From Sphingopyxis flava (GTDB lineage Bacteria; Pseudomonadota; Alphaproteobacteria; Sphingomonadales; Sphingomonadaceae): a DNA stretch of 64,000 bases. Below the pieces are notes generated by a model, which worked only from the letters and a program-made list of their open reading frames with translations, was not told the DNA's origin and did no database searches. This document shows positions 9,546-20,378 of this stretch, piece by piece. The stretch covers positions 44,482-108,481 of the forward strand of contig NZ_FUYP01000014.1 of the NCBI RefSeq assembly GCF_900168005.1, given 5' to 3'. How positions within the stretch are numbered: position 1 is the first letter of the stretch; every line of letters starts with the position of its first letter. Position numbers and translations under genes: made by a program.

Positions 9546-10877
9546 ATGAAAAGCCGGTATGTATTCTACGCGGCGCTGCTCACGCTGCCGCTGGCAGCTT
9601 GCGGCGCGCTGAAGGGCAACGGCGGGCCGAAAACCCCGACCGTCGGCGAACGCGTCTCGATCCTGTCGAATGACAATAGTGTGAAGGTCGACCCCGCGCT
9701 GGCCAGCACGGCGGTCGTGCTGCCCGAGCCGGTGGTCAATGCCGCATGGTCGCAATCGGGCGGCAATGCGTCGAAGTCGATGGGCCACCTTGCCCTCGCC
9801 GCCTCGCGCCGCCAGGTCTGGAGCGCCACAATTGCGGGCAGCACCAAGAAGCAGCGCCTCGCCTCCTCTCCCGTCGTCGCTGACAACCGCCTCTTCGTCG
9901 TCGACACCGACGCGGTGGTCACGGCCTTTAGCGCCGACACGGGCGCCAAGCTCTGGACGGTGTCGATCGGGAGCTCGGGCAAGGATTTTCAGGATTCATT
10001 GTTCGGCGGCGGCGCGGCGGTCGACGGCAATGTCGTCTATGCGACGAGCGGCGTCGGCGACGTCGCCGCGCTCAATGCGAGCGACGGATCGATCATCTGG
10101 AAGGTCAAACCCGCAGGGCCGCTGCGCGGCGCGCCGACGATTGCCTTCGGCGGCGTCTATGCGATCACGCAGGACAATCAGATCATCGCCCTCAACGCCG
10201 CCAATGGCGCGGTGCTGTGGCAGGCGACCGCTTCGCTCGAAGCCGGCAGTGTTTTCGGCGCAGCGTCGCCGGCGGCGGGCGAAGCAACGATCGTTGCGGG
10301 TTTCTCGTCGGGCGAGGTTCAGGCCTATCGGTACGAGAACGGCCGCGACCTTTGGGAAGATGCTCTTGCGCGCACGTCGATGGCGCTGTCGGTTTCGACC
10401 CTGACCGACGTCGATGCCGATCCGGTCATCGACCGGGGCCGCGTTTTCGCTCTTGGTCAGGGCGGCCGCATGGCGAGCTATGAGCTCAATACCGGCCAGC
10501 GCGCGTGGGAAATATCGATCGCGGGTATTTCGACCCCCTATGTGGTGGGTGAATGGGTCTTTGCGATGACCGACGATGCGAAGCTGCTCTGCGTCGCACG
10601 CGGATCGGGGAAGATTCGCTGGATCCAGCAACTCCAGCGCTACCGGGTCGAGACCGAAAAGAAGAAGAAAGATCCGATCCGCTGGACCGGCCCGATCCTG
10701 GCTGGCGGGCGGCTGATCGCGGTGAACAGCGAGGGGCAGCTCGCCGAATTTTCGCCGACGGACGGATCGACGCTCGCGACGAGCGAGTTCAAGACGTCGC
10801 TGTCGCAGACCCCGGTGGTCGCGAACCGGACGCTTTACATTCTCGCGGACGACGGACGCATCACCGCTTGGCGGTAA
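9546..10877 (+). CDS. bamB: Outer membrane protein assembly factor BamB
   Basis: About 443 residues. MKSRYVFYAALLTLPLAAC is a lipoprotein signal with lipobox LAAC. The body is a PQQ-type beta propeller with repeated blades such as LFVVDTDAVVTAFSADTGAKLWTVSI, GVYAITQDNQIIALNAANGAVLW and GRMASYELNTGQRAWEISI. BamB is a lipoprotein of the BAM complex that folds beta-barrel proteins into the outer membrane. It sits directly after the YfgM-like gene and 47 bases before der, so the three probably form an operon. Confidence 0.94.
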   Translation: MKSRYVFYAALLTLPLAACGALKGNGGPKTPTVGERVSILSNDNSVKVDPALASTAVVLPEPVVNAAWSQSGGNASKSMGHLALAASRRQVWSATIAGSTKKQRLASSPVVADNRLFVVDTDAVVTAFSADTGAKLWTVSIGSSGKDFQDSLFGGGAAVDGNVVYATSGVGDVAALNASDGSIIWKVKPAGPLRGAPTIAFGGVYAITQDNQIIALNAANGAVLWQATASLEAGSVFGAASPAAGEATIVAGFSSGEVQAYRYENGRDLWEDALARTSMALSVSTLTDVDADPVIDRGRVFALGQGGRMASYELNTGQRAWEISIAGISTPYVVGEWVFAMTDDAKLLCVARGSGKIRWIQQLQRYRVETEKKKKDPIRWTGPILAGGRLIAVNSEGQLAEFSPTDGSTLATSEFKTSLSQTPVVANRTLYILADDGRITAWR

Positions 10878-10924
10878 CAGGGCAAGGCTGCGCGCGCGGC
10901 CGGGCCGACGGATAGGAACGAAGC

Positions 10925-12292
10925 ATGGCGCGATCCGCGACGATCGCCATAGTCGGTCGGCCCAATGTCGGCAAATCGACGCTGTTCAACCGGCTGGTCG
11001 GCAAGCGCCTCGCGCTCGTCGATGACCAGCCGGGGGTGACGCGTGACCGGCGCGAGGGCGATGGCAAGCTGCTCGGGCTCGAGTTCCGGATCGTCGACAC
11101 GGCGGGGTTCGAGGATCACGACGCCGCGACGCTGCCAGGCCGGATGCGCTTGCAGACCGAAAAGGCGGTCCGCGAGGCCAATGCGGCCCTTTTCCTGATC
11201 GATGCGCGCGCGGGCGTCACCCCGCTCGACGAAGAAATCGCGCGCTGGCTGCGCAGCGAAGACACGCCGATCATATTGTGCGCGAACAAGGCCGAAGGCA
11301 AAGCGGGCGAAGCCGGACTGATGGAGGCCTATTCGCTGGGCTTTGATACCGTCCTTGCCTTGAGCGCCGAACACGGCGATGGCCAGGTCGAGTTGTTCGA
11401 TGCGCTGCGCCCCATCGTCGAACCCTTCATGGACGCTGAGGCCGAAGAGGCTGCTGCTGAAGAGGATGCGCTGGGTCCGATGAAGCTCGCGATCGTCGGA
11501 CGGCCCAATGCCGGCAAGTCGACGCTGATCAACCGCATGATCGGAGAGGACCGTCTCATCACCGGGCCCGAGGCCGGGATCACCCGCGACTCGATCCGCG
11601 TGGATTGGCAGTGGGAAAAGGACGGCGAGGTTCATGAAATCCAGCTGTTCGATACCGCAGGGATGCGCAAGCGCGCCAAGGTCCAGGACAAGCTCGAGAA
11701 ACTGTCGGTCGCGGACGCGCTTCATGCGGTCGATTTCGCCGAGGTTGTCGTGCTCTTGCTCGATGCGACCAAGGGGCTTGAGGCGCAGGATCTGCGCATT
11801 GCCGACCGGGTGCTGCAGGAAGGGCGCGCGCTGATCGTCGCGCTCAACAAATGGGACGTCGCTGAAAATCCCTCAGCCCTTTTCAATGGCGTGCGCGGCG
11901 CGCTCGACGACGGGCTCGCGCAGGTGAAGGGGGTCCCTGTCCTCAGCATTTCGGGCGCGACGGGGAAGGGCATCGATACGCTGGTGCGCGTCGCCTTCGA
12001 GCAGCGTGCGATCTGGACCAATCGCGTTTCGACCGCAAAGCTCAACCGCTGGTTTGAGGGGGCGGTAGCCGCCAATCCGCCACCGGCGCCGGGCGGCAAG
12101 CGGATCAAGCTGCGCTATATCACCCAGGCTCGCACGCGTCCGCCGACCTTCGTCGTCTTCGGCACCCGGACCGATGCGTTGCCGGCGAGCTATGAGCGCT
12201 ATCTGGTCAATGGCATGCGCAAGGAACTGGGCTTCCAGGGCGTCCCGGTGCGTCTCAACTTCCGCAATTCGCGCAACCCCTATGATGAATGA
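10925..12292 (+). CDS. der: Ribosome biogenesis GTPase Der (EngA)
   Basis: About 455 residues with the defining tandem G domains: GRPNVGKST near residue 11 and GRPNAGKST near residue 190, each with its DTAG switch (VDTAGFED and FDTAGMRKRAK) and an NKxD-type motif (NKAEGK and NKWD). The C-terminal KH-like domain runs from about residue 360 and ends with the typical GVPVRLNFRNSRNPY. Der is needed for 50S subunit maturation. It overlaps the TusA-like gene. Confidence 0.97.
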   Translation: MARSATIAIVGRPNVGKSTLFNRLVGKRLALVDDQPGVTRDRREGDGKLLGLEFRIVDTAGFEDHDAATLPGRMRLQTEKAVREANAALFLIDARAGVTPLDEEIARWLRSEDTPIILCANKAEGKAGEAGLMEAYSLGFDTVLALSAEHGDGQVELFDALRPIVEPFMDAEAEEAAAEEDALGPMKLAIVGRPNAGKSTLINRMIGEDRLITGPEAGITRDSIRVDWQWEKDGEVHEIQLFDTAGMRKRAKVQDKLEKLSVADALHAVDFAEVVVLLLDATKGLEAQDLRIADRVLQEGRALIVALNKWDVAENPSALFNGVRGALDDGLAQVKGVPVLSISGATGKGIDTLVRVAFEQRAIWTNRVSTAKLNRWFEGAVAANPPPAPGGKRIKLRYITQARTRPPTFVVFGTRTDALPASYERYLVNGMRKELGFQGVPVRLNFRNSRNPYDE

Positions 12293-12497
12293 GCCGTCCG
12301 CCGCGGCGGTGGTCGATGCGCGCGGCATGCGCTGTCCCTGGCCGGCGCTGCGTCTTTCGCGCGCGATGCGCGCCGAAAGCGAAGTCCTCTTGCTTGCCGA
12401 CGATCCGCAGGCCGCGCGCGAGATTGCGGCGCTTGCGGCTCAGCACGACTGGACGGTCGAAACCGCGGGGGAGGGGTGCTGGCGGGTCGCGCGCTGA
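12282..12497 (+). CDS. TusA-like sulfurtransferase
   Basis: 71-72 residues, a complete small TusA/SirA-like protein. VDARGMRCPWPALRLSRAM carries the CPxP motif, whose cysteine carries persulfide sulfur in TusA. Two consecutive ATG codons (12282 and 12285) overlap the end of der. Possible roles are sulfur relay for tRNA thiolation or other sulfur transfer; the family is broad and the acceptor is not evident from the context. Confidence 0.88.
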   Translation: MMNEPSAAAVVDARGMRCPWPALRLSRAMRAESEVLLLADDPQAAREIAALAAQHDWTVETAGEGCWRVAR

Positions 12498-12611
12498 TCC
12501 GTTTCGGGACATGTTGCGGGCGGGCTTTCCTGCTGTAACGGCTTTTTTACCCAAGTGGGGCATGGAGGCCGCTGGGACCAAGGACCAAATCGAGCACCAA
12601 GGAACGGAACA

Positions 12612-13016
12612 TTGGAAGATATCCTGGTCGATTGGGATGAATTCCGCGCGACGCGCGCTCAGCTCGGCGCTGCATTTATCCGGATTCTCGGCTATTTTCG
12701 CGAGGATGGCACCAAGTCGGTCGCCGTGATCGAAGAGGCGATGCGCGCGCGCGATGCGCGCGGTCTCGTTATGCCGGCGCATACGCTGAAGAGCGAGGCC
12801 CGGCAGTTTGGCGCCGAACGGCTGGGCGAACTGGCCGAGGATATCGAGATGTTCGCACGCCGCTGCGTCGAAAGCCAGGTCAGCCCCGAAGAATATCTGC
12901 CGCGTGTCGTCGAACTGCGCCCGCTGTTCGAAAAGACACTCGCAGCGCTTGAGCGCGAGGCCAATCCGCTCGTTCAGCGCCGTCCGGCGAGCTTCGGAAA
13001 CGCCGTCAGTTACTGA
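12612..13016 (+). CDS. Hpt-domain phosphotransfer protein
   Basis: About 134 residues from a TTG start at 12612 (reading MEDILVDWDEF), with GGAACGGAA just upstream. An ATG at 12555 would add an unlikely N-terminus (MGHGGRWDQGP). The Hpt motif AHTLKSEARQFGAERLGEL contains the phospho-accepting histidine in a helical bundle. Such proteins relay phosphoryl groups between hybrid kinases and response regulators. No partner is adjacent; the hybrid kinase at 47.7-49.6 kb is the only one in the window. Its end overlaps the convergent DUF418 gene by 7 bases. Confidence 0.82.
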   Translation: MEDILVDWDEFRATRAQLGAAFIRILGYFREDGTKSVAVIEEAMRARDARGLVMPAHTLKSEARQFGAERLGELAEDIEMFARRCVESQVSPEEYLPRVVELRPLFEKTLAALEREANPLVQRRPASFGNAVSY

Positions 13017-14263
13017 GCGGGCGGGCGTCGTCGCATCGGCTGCGGCGATGCGCGCGACAGGCTGCGCCACAGCCACTCGAGCGGGCCATAGTGAAACCGG
13101 TCAAGCCACGGCTTCGACCAGAGCAGCATCGCGGCCCACATGCCGAAGCAGAAGAGATAGAGCGGCGCTCGGCCCACGCTGCCGAACAGGCCGAGGCCAT
13201 AGCCATAAAAGATCGTCGTCATCACGATCGAGGTCGTCAGATAGTTTGTGAAGGCCATGCGGCCCGCAGCCGCAAGCCGGGCGCGGACAGCATCGCTTAC
13301 GGTGATGCGGATCAGCCACAGGATGAGCGCGGCCCAACCGAAGGTCATCATGATGTCGAAGGGGAGCGAAAGCGCTGCCGCCGATCCGAAGACCGCCACG
13401 CCGCTGAAGCCTGCCTTTGCCTGATAGACAGCAAGGCCGGCGAGCGGCGGCGCGGCGAGGAGAAATCCGGCGATGGCCCATTTCAGATAGCGCGCCGCGG
13501 GCCATTGCCCCGTCAACATGCGGGACTTGAGCAGCGCCATCCCGGCGAGCATCAGCCCCATGGTTTCCCAGAGCATCACGATCAGGCCCTCCACGGGTTT
13601 GCCCGCGGTCTCGGTGATGCGATGCGTGACGATCGCGCCGTAGCTTCCAAGATAGCGCGCAAGCTCCTTCGCATAATCGGGCGAATTCGCGCCCATCGCC
13701 GTCTCGATCTGACGCAGCGCGGTGCTAGCGCCTGCGCCGGCATCGACCGGCAGCGCGCCCGCTTGCGCCGCGAGGAGCGAGGCCCAGAGCGCGAGGAAAA
13801 GCGCTGCGCCGACCAGGAAAAAGCCGGCCGCCCACCAGGCCAGCGCCCTTGCGGAGAGGCGCCGAAAGGGGAAGAGAAGCAGGCCGCAGACGGCATAGAG
13901 AAAGAGAATGTCGCCGAACCAGATGAAATAATAGTGGGCGAGACCGAAGAGCGCGAGCCAGAGCATCCGGGCATAATGGGCACGCAGCGGGCTGCGTCCC
14001 GCAGCTTCGGCGCGTTCGATGACGAGCAAGGTGCTCGCGCCGAAGAGCATCGAGAAGAGCCCGCGCATCTTGGAGTCGACAAAGAGGAAGTTGAAGAACC
14101 ATGCAGCAAGGTCGGCCCCGCCGGGCGGCCCGCCCGCAGCAGGGTTGGAATAGGCCGGGAAGGGCAGGGCAAAGGCGACGATGTTCATCGCCAATATGCC
14201 CATCACCGCGACCCCCCGGATTGCATCGAGGCTTTCGAAGCGTTGGTTCGTCGCCGCGTTCAT
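13010..14263 (-). CDS. DUF418 family polytopic membrane protein
   Basis: About 417 residues from the ATG at 14263, with GGGGCAG just upstream. The longer upstream reading adds a non-membrane stretch that looks untranslated. The N-terminus RFESLDAIRGVAVMGILAMNIVAFALP is the conserved opening of DUF418 proteins, and the C-terminal half has the DUF418 domain proper (GRMAFTNYLTTSIVMTTIFYGYGLGL). About 9-10 hydrophobic helices. Function unknown; related to acyltransferase-3-like membrane proteins. Confidence 0.88.
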   Translation of the reverse strand: MNAATNQRFESLDAIRGVAVMGILAMNIVAFALPFPAYSNPAAGGPPGGADLAAWFFNFLFVDSKMRGLFSMLFGASTLLVIERAEAAGRSPLRAHYARMLWLALFGLAHYYFIWFGDILFLYAVCGLLLFPFRRLSARALAWWAAGFFLVGAALFLALWASLLAAQAGALPVDAGAGASTALRQIETAMGANSPDYAKELARYLGSYGAIVTHRITETAGKPVEGLIVMLWETMGLMLAGMALLKSRMLTGQWPAARYLKWAIAGFLLAAPPLAGLAVYQAKAGFSGVAVFGSAAALSLPFDIMMTFGWAALILWLIRITVSDAVRARLAAAGRMAFTNYLTTSIVMTTIFYGYGLGLFGSVGRAPLYLFCFGMWAAMLLWSKPWLDRFHYGPLEWLWRSLSRASPQPMRRRPPAQ

Positions 14264-14377
14264 GAGCTGCCCCTGCTGTCTTAGGGGGATGATACAGTTT
14301 AGGGCGCGCGGCGTCCAGCGCGCTGATCGAGGCTTTCCGAACCCCAAATCTGCATTTCTCCGCCCAGTGAGACCGTA

Positions 14378-14393
14378 TTGACATTTATGTCAA
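14378..14393. promoter_or_regulatory. Perfect palindrome TTGACATTTATGTCAA upstream of the Coq4-like gene
   Basis: Sixteen bases with 7-base perfect arms, about 45 bases upstream of the Coq4-like start. It overlaps a TTGACA hexamer that could be a -35 element. Size and symmetry fit the operator of a homodimeric repressor (TetR-type, for example), but no such regulator is in the window. Confidence 0.5.
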
Positions 14394-14438
14394 TAATGCT
14401 AGGTCGTACAGCGACATCGATTCCCAGCGAGACTGAAG

Positions 14439-15257
14439 ATGACGCGCCTACCGCTTTCCCACCCCGACCGCACCGACGGCGGTTTTCGTCCGATGAAGGC
14501 GCTTCATCATTTCCGCAGGCTGATCGCCGACAAGGAAGACACCGAGCAGGTGTTTCACATCATCGACGCCCTGCGCGACAAGCGTTTCGGCCGCTCGGTA
14601 GAGCGTTTCTTCGAGACCGCGGAAGGCCAGCGCGTGCTTGCCGAACGGCCCTATTTGCCCGCGCTGCTCGACGACCATGATGCGCTTCGCCGCCTGCCCG
14701 AAGCGAGCGTCGGACGCGTCTATGTCGATTTCATGGAGCGCGAGGGTCTGACCGCGCAGGGGCTGGTCGACGAGTCGCTCAAATTCCGCCGCGGCAAGCC
14801 GAGCTATGATGACATGCTCGAAATCTATGGCGACCGGCTTCGCGACACGCACGACCTGTTCCACATCCTGACCGGCTACGGCCGCGACGCGCTCGGTGAG
14901 CAATGCGTGCTCGCCTTTTCCTACAGCCAGACGCCGAGCTGGGGGACATTGTTCATCGCGTGGGCGGGCGCGCGCGAAATTCGCAAGGGTATTGGCCGGC
15001 GCTATCCCATCTATGCCGCGGTCCGCGAGGGGCAGCGGATCGGCCGCGTCGCCGAGCAGATTGCGCACCAGAATATCGAGGCGCTGCTTGCCGAACCGCT
15101 TGCCGCCGCGCGCAAGCGACTGGGGATCCTGGAGCCGGTGGTCTACAAACAGGTTCACGCAATGATGCGCGCCGATGGTATCGATCCCTATGATCTGTTG
15201 GGGACCAAGCCCGCCGAGGCGGGCGCTGCGAAGCCCGAACTCGCGCAGGCGGCGTGA
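14439..15257 (+). CDS. Coq4 family ubiquinone biosynthesis-like protein
   Basis: About 272 residues. RDTHDLFHILTGYGRDALGE contains the HDxxH plus downstream Glu signature of Coq4, which binds a metal ion. The surrounding helices (YVDFMEREGLTAQGLV, LAFSYSQTPSWG) also match alphaproteobacterial Coq4-like proteins. In yeast, Coq4 organises the ubiquinone synthesis complex; in bacteria its role is inferred. It stands alone between convergent or divergent neighbours and has a palindrome in its promoter region. Confidence 0.88.
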   Translation: MTRLPLSHPDRTDGGFRPMKALHHFRRLIADKEDTEQVFHIIDALRDKRFGRSVERFFETAEGQRVLAERPYLPALLDDHDALRRLPEASVGRVYVDFMEREGLTAQGLVDESLKFRRGKPSYDDMLEIYGDRLRDTHDLFHILTGYGRDALGEQCVLAFSYSQTPSWGTLFIAWAGAREIRKGIGRRYPIYAAVREGQRIGRVAEQIAHQNIEALLAEPLAAARKRLGILEPVVYKQVHAMMRADGIDPYDLLGTKPAEAGAAKPELAQAA

Positions 15258-15267
15258 CGGCGCGCCT

Positions 15268-16008
15268 TTATGAGCCCAATTTTTCGATCAGTGCCTGCGC
15301 AGCCGCAGGATTTCGCACCTTCGCGCCCGCGATAAAGAAGAGATAGACATCGCGGCCGCCCTGTGCCCAGTCGCGGGCCTGCTTTGCCCAACGGTCCAGC
15401 GCCTTGTCGTCATAGCCGGTTTCGACATCCTCCCGGCTCCTTTGCAACCGCGCATAGGTGAAATCCGCGGTCGGCTCGTCGATGCGCGGAAATTCATCGC
15501 TGTCGGCGAAGACGATCGCCATGTTCCGCTCGCGCGCGAGGTCGACGAAATCAGGATCGCAAAAACTCTCGTGCCGCACTTCGAGAGCGTGGCGAAGCGG
15601 CAGGCCGTCCTGCGTCTCGGGAAGCAGGTCGAGGAAGCTTGCAAAGTCGTCGCGTTCGAACCTCTTCGTTGCCATGAACTGCCACAGGATCGGTCCGAGC
15701 CGGGCGCCGAGCCGCGTCACACCCTGCGCCAGGAATTTTTCGACCGATCCTGCGGCGTCAGCGAGCCGTTTGCGATTGGTCGCAAAGCGCGATGCCTTGA
15801 CGCTGAAGCGAAAGCCATCGGGTACGGCCTCCGCCCAGCTCGCGAAGGTTTCCGGCTTCTGGCTGCCATAATAGGTGCCGTTGATCTCGATTCCGGTCAA
15901 ATGCTGCCCGGCGTATTCGAGCTCGCGCTTCTGGGGATGCCCGGGCGGATAGAAGGGCCCGCGCCACGGCTCATAGGTCCAGCCCCCGATTCCGACATGG
16001 ATGCTCAT
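15268..16008 (-). CDS. DUF72 family protein (YecE-like)
   Basis: About 246 residues from the ATG at 16008, preceded by GGGAG at good spacing. IHVGIGGWTYEPWRGPFYPPG, INGTYYGSQKPETF, PDGFRFSVKASRF and the LEVRHESFCDP block define DUF72, a TIM-barrel family of unknown biochemical function. It lies just after purL on the same strand, about 34 bases away, and may be read through from it. Confidence 0.92.
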   Translation of the reverse strand: MSIHVGIGGWTYEPWRGPFYPPGHPQKRELEYAGQHLTGIEINGTYYGSQKPETFASWAEAVPDGFRFSVKASRFATNRKRLADAAGSVEKFLAQGVTRLGARLGPILWQFMATKRFERDDFASFLDLLPETQDGLPLRHALEVRHESFCDPDFVDLARERNMAIVFADSDEFPRIDEPTADFTYARLQRSREDVETGYDDKALDRWAKQARDWAQGGRDVYLFFIAGAKVRNPAAAQALIEKLGS

Positions 16009-16042
16009 GAGCAAAATCTCCCGGCCGCGCGACGCGGGCGCC

Positions 16043-18298
<2,256 letters not shown>

Positions 18299-18330
18299 GG
18301 CGCGCCTTTAGCCGCGCGCGCGCGATAGGA

Positions 18331-18369
18331 ACAGACCCCATGCGCCTTTTTCAGCGCGCTGGGGTCTGT
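18331..18369. repeat. REP-like inverted repeat (possible terminator)
   Basis: ACAGACCCCA (18331-18340) and TGGGGTCTGT (18360-18369) are perfect 10-base arms, extendable outward to GGA/CCC with one mismatch, around a 19-base centre that itself has GCGC complementarity. It sits between the end of the small secreted protein gene and the start of purL, both on the minus strand. The form resembles intergenic REP elements built on GGGACAGACCCC-type arms; it may also end transcription of the upstream gene. Confidence 0.6.
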
Positions 18370-18381
18370 CCCGGGACCTCA

Positions 18382-18675
18382 TTACCGCGCCGCAAGCGTG
18401 GTGGGGGCCGTATCGAGCGGCTCGACGTCGCGCAGCGGGAAGTTCACCTGCTGCGACCCGACGGTGCCGCGAACCCGGCGTTCGCCGATGCGCAGCCGGA
18501 AGCGCTTGCCGCTGCGTTCCTCGATGCCGGTGATGAGGCGCATGTCGCCCTTGCGCGTGATGCTGTAGCTGTAGATATGCCCCTCATGCTCGAACCGCTG
18601 CTTGGCATTATCCTCGGCCTGAGCGGTGGGCGCGAGCAGGGCAAGTCCGAGGGCGGCGGAGATGGTCGTCTTCAT
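18382..18675 (-). CDS. Small secreted protein of unknown function
   Basis: 97 residues. MKTTISAALGLALLAPTAQA is a clear signal peptide, and AAGGA lies 6-10 bases before the ATG. The mature part, about 77 residues, is basic and predicted beta-rich (HIYSYSITRKGDMRLITGIEERSGKRFRLRIGERRVRG). No cysteines and no recognised domain. Proteins of this kind are common in sphingomonads, but I cannot name the family. Confidence 0.72.
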   Translation of the reverse strand: MKTTISAALGLALLAPTAQAEDNAKQRFEHEGHIYSYSITRKGDMRLITGIEERSGKRFRLRIGERRVRGTVGSQQVNFPLRDVEPLDTAPTTLAAR

Positions 18676-18798
18676 GACGCAAGTCCTTGTCTGATAAACA
18701 AAACTTGCCTTTCAGCCCCTCCTTATTGTGCGGTGCAGCATGGCTTATCGGCGGGCGAGCGGCAATTGCAAAGAATCAAAATGCAATTGCGCCCTCTG

Positions 18799-19113
18799 TC
18801 AGGCTGCGAGCGCGCGGCGCTCGCGCGTCGTCCACGAGGCCGCCCATGCAAGCAGCGCATAGGCGCCCAATATTGTCGCAGGGATCGCGAGCGAATAGGC
18901 ATATTCCTTGGGGCCAAACCAGTCGATCGCCTGGATCAGGGCAAGCAGACCTGGAAGCATCCAGAGACGCCGATCGCCCCCCCGGCGCTCGCGGATCAGA
19001 AGCGCTGCAAAGCCGATGTCGGCGAACTACGCCGCGATGAATAAAGTGCAAAGCCCGGCAGCGCGGGGCTGCGCAGCCGCGAGGAGCGCCGGAGCGAAAT
19101 GGCCGACGAACAA
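18799..19113 (-). pseudogene. Decayed integral membrane protein gene
   Basis: Reading the minus strand from about 19113 gives LFVGHFAPALLAA, then LCTLFIAA, then an in-frame TAG at 19027-19029, then FADIGFAALLI in the same frame, and finally LPGLLALIQAIDWFGP and ILGAYALLAWAAS before the TGA at 18799. This matches a family of membrane proteins that begin GHYAPAL, continue LFLAAQLVDI and end DWFGP. The glutamine expected at the TAG suggests CAG changed to TAG. The central part (including the usual SHSLL region) is missing, so there is also an internal deletion. No good start codon with a Shine-Dalgarno remains. Confidence 0.7.
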
Positions 19114-19186
19114 GGCGCGATGCCAGGGCGGCCGGAGGCGACGTCAAGCTTGACCGCAAGGGGGCGAAGAGGCCAAAGCAGGCGCC

Positions 19187-19450
19187 ATGACGGACACGCC
19201 CGCACCTGCTGCTGCCCCTGAAATCGCCTCCATGTCGTTCGAGGCGGCGATGGGCGAGCTTGAAACCATCGTGCGGCGGCTCGAAAGCGGCGATGTCAGT
19301 CTCGAAGAATCTGTCGCGCTCTATGAACGCGGTCATGCGCTCCGTGCGCATTGCGAAGCGCGGCTCGCAGCGGCGCAGGCCCGCATCGAACAGGTCAGTC
19401 TCGGGGCGGATGGCCAGCCCGCGGGAACCGCGCCCTTCGGCGAAGCCTGA
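19187..19450 (+). CDS. xseB: Exodeoxyribonuclease VII small subunit
   Basis: 87 residues, the normal size. SFEAAMGELETIVRRLESGDVSLEESVALYERGHALRAHCEARLAAAQARIEQ contains the XseB signature, in particular LExGxxxLExSxxLYExG. XseB partners XseA in degrading single-stranded DNA. xseA is elsewhere, as usual. It overlaps nothing and lies 4 bases before the ispA GTG start; the xseB-ispA pairing is widespread. Confidence 0.95.
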   Translation: MTDTPAPAAAPEIASMSFEAAMGELETIVRRLESGDVSLEESVALYERGHALRAHCEARLAAAQARIEQVSLGADGQPAGTAPFGEA

Positions 19451-19454
19451 GGCC

Positions 19455-20378
19455 GTGACGACACGCGTCGAAGGCGGATCAGCGGCGGACGCATCGCTCG
19501 TTCATGCGGCACAGGCCGAGGTCACGGCGGGCATCGACCGGCTTTTCGACCGGCTGCTCGCCGTACCGTCCGATCCCAGGGGCCCGCTTTACGAGGCGAT
19601 GCGCCACGCCGCGATCGGCGGCGGCAAGCGGCTGCGTCCGCTTCTCGTGCGCGCGGCAGGCGACCTTTACCATGTCGACCAAGCGCCGGCGCTGCGCGTC
19701 GGGGCGGCGGTCGAGGCGATGCACGTTTATTCACTGATTCACGACGATCTTCCGTGCATGGACGATGATGACATGCGCCGCGGCAAGCCGACGGTGCACA
19801 AGGCCTTTGGCGAGGCGACTGCGATTCTTGCGGGCGATTCGCTCCATGCCCTCGCCTTTGAATGGCTCGTCGATCCCGCAACCCACGCCGATCCGTTCGT
19901 GCGCGGCGAGTTGGTGCGCGAGCTCGCTCGTGCGGCCGGGCCGGCGGGCATGGCGGGCGGACAGATGATGGATCTCGCCGCCGAAACCGCCGATTTCGAC
20001 CTGCCGACGGTCACGCGGCTGCAGCAACTCAAGACCGGCGCGCTGATCGCCTTTTCGGTCGAGGCAGGAGCGGTTCTTGCGCGCATCCCCGCCGAAGGAC
20101 GCACGCCGCTGCGCGGCTACGCACGCGATATCGGGCTCGCCTTCCAGATCGCCGACGACATCATGGACGTCGAGGGAGATGAGGCGCTCGCCGGCAAGGC
20201 GCTGCACAAGGACGATGCCGCAGGCAAAGCGACCTTTGTCACGCTGATGGGGATAGAGCGCGCACGCGAGCAGGCGGCGCTGCTTGTCGACCAGGCGATT
20301 GCCCATCTGTCGGGATTCGGCGACGAGGCTGCGCTGTTGCGGGCCATCGCGCGCTATGTGGTGGAAAGGGACCGTTGA
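19455..20378 (+). CDS. ispA: Farnesyl diphosphate synthase
   Basis: About 307 residues from a GTG at 19455, chosen because it falls right after xseB and gives the usual length. The first aspartate-rich motif is HDDLPCMDDDDMRRGKPT and the second is FQIADDIMDVEGD; GGGKRLRPLLVRA carries the IPP-binding basic residues. The enzyme condenses IPP with DMAPP and GPP to farnesyl diphosphate for ubiquinone, undecaprenyl and carotenoid synthesis. It overlaps coaD (TGATG). Confidence 0.95.
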   Translation: MTTRVEGGSAADASLVHAAQAEVTAGIDRLFDRLLAVPSDPRGPLYEAMRHAAIGGGKRLRPLLVRAAGDLYHVDQAPALRVGAAVEAMHVYSLIHDDLPCMDDDDMRRGKPTVHKAFGEATAILAGDSLHALAFEWLVDPATHADPFVRGELVRELARAAGPAGMAGGQMMDLAAETADFDLPTVTRLQQLKTGALIAFSVEAGAVLARIPAEGRTPLRGYARDIGLAFQIADDIMDVEGDEALAGKALHKDDAAGKATFVTLMGIERAREQAALLVDQAIAHLSGFGDEAALLRAIARYVVERDR

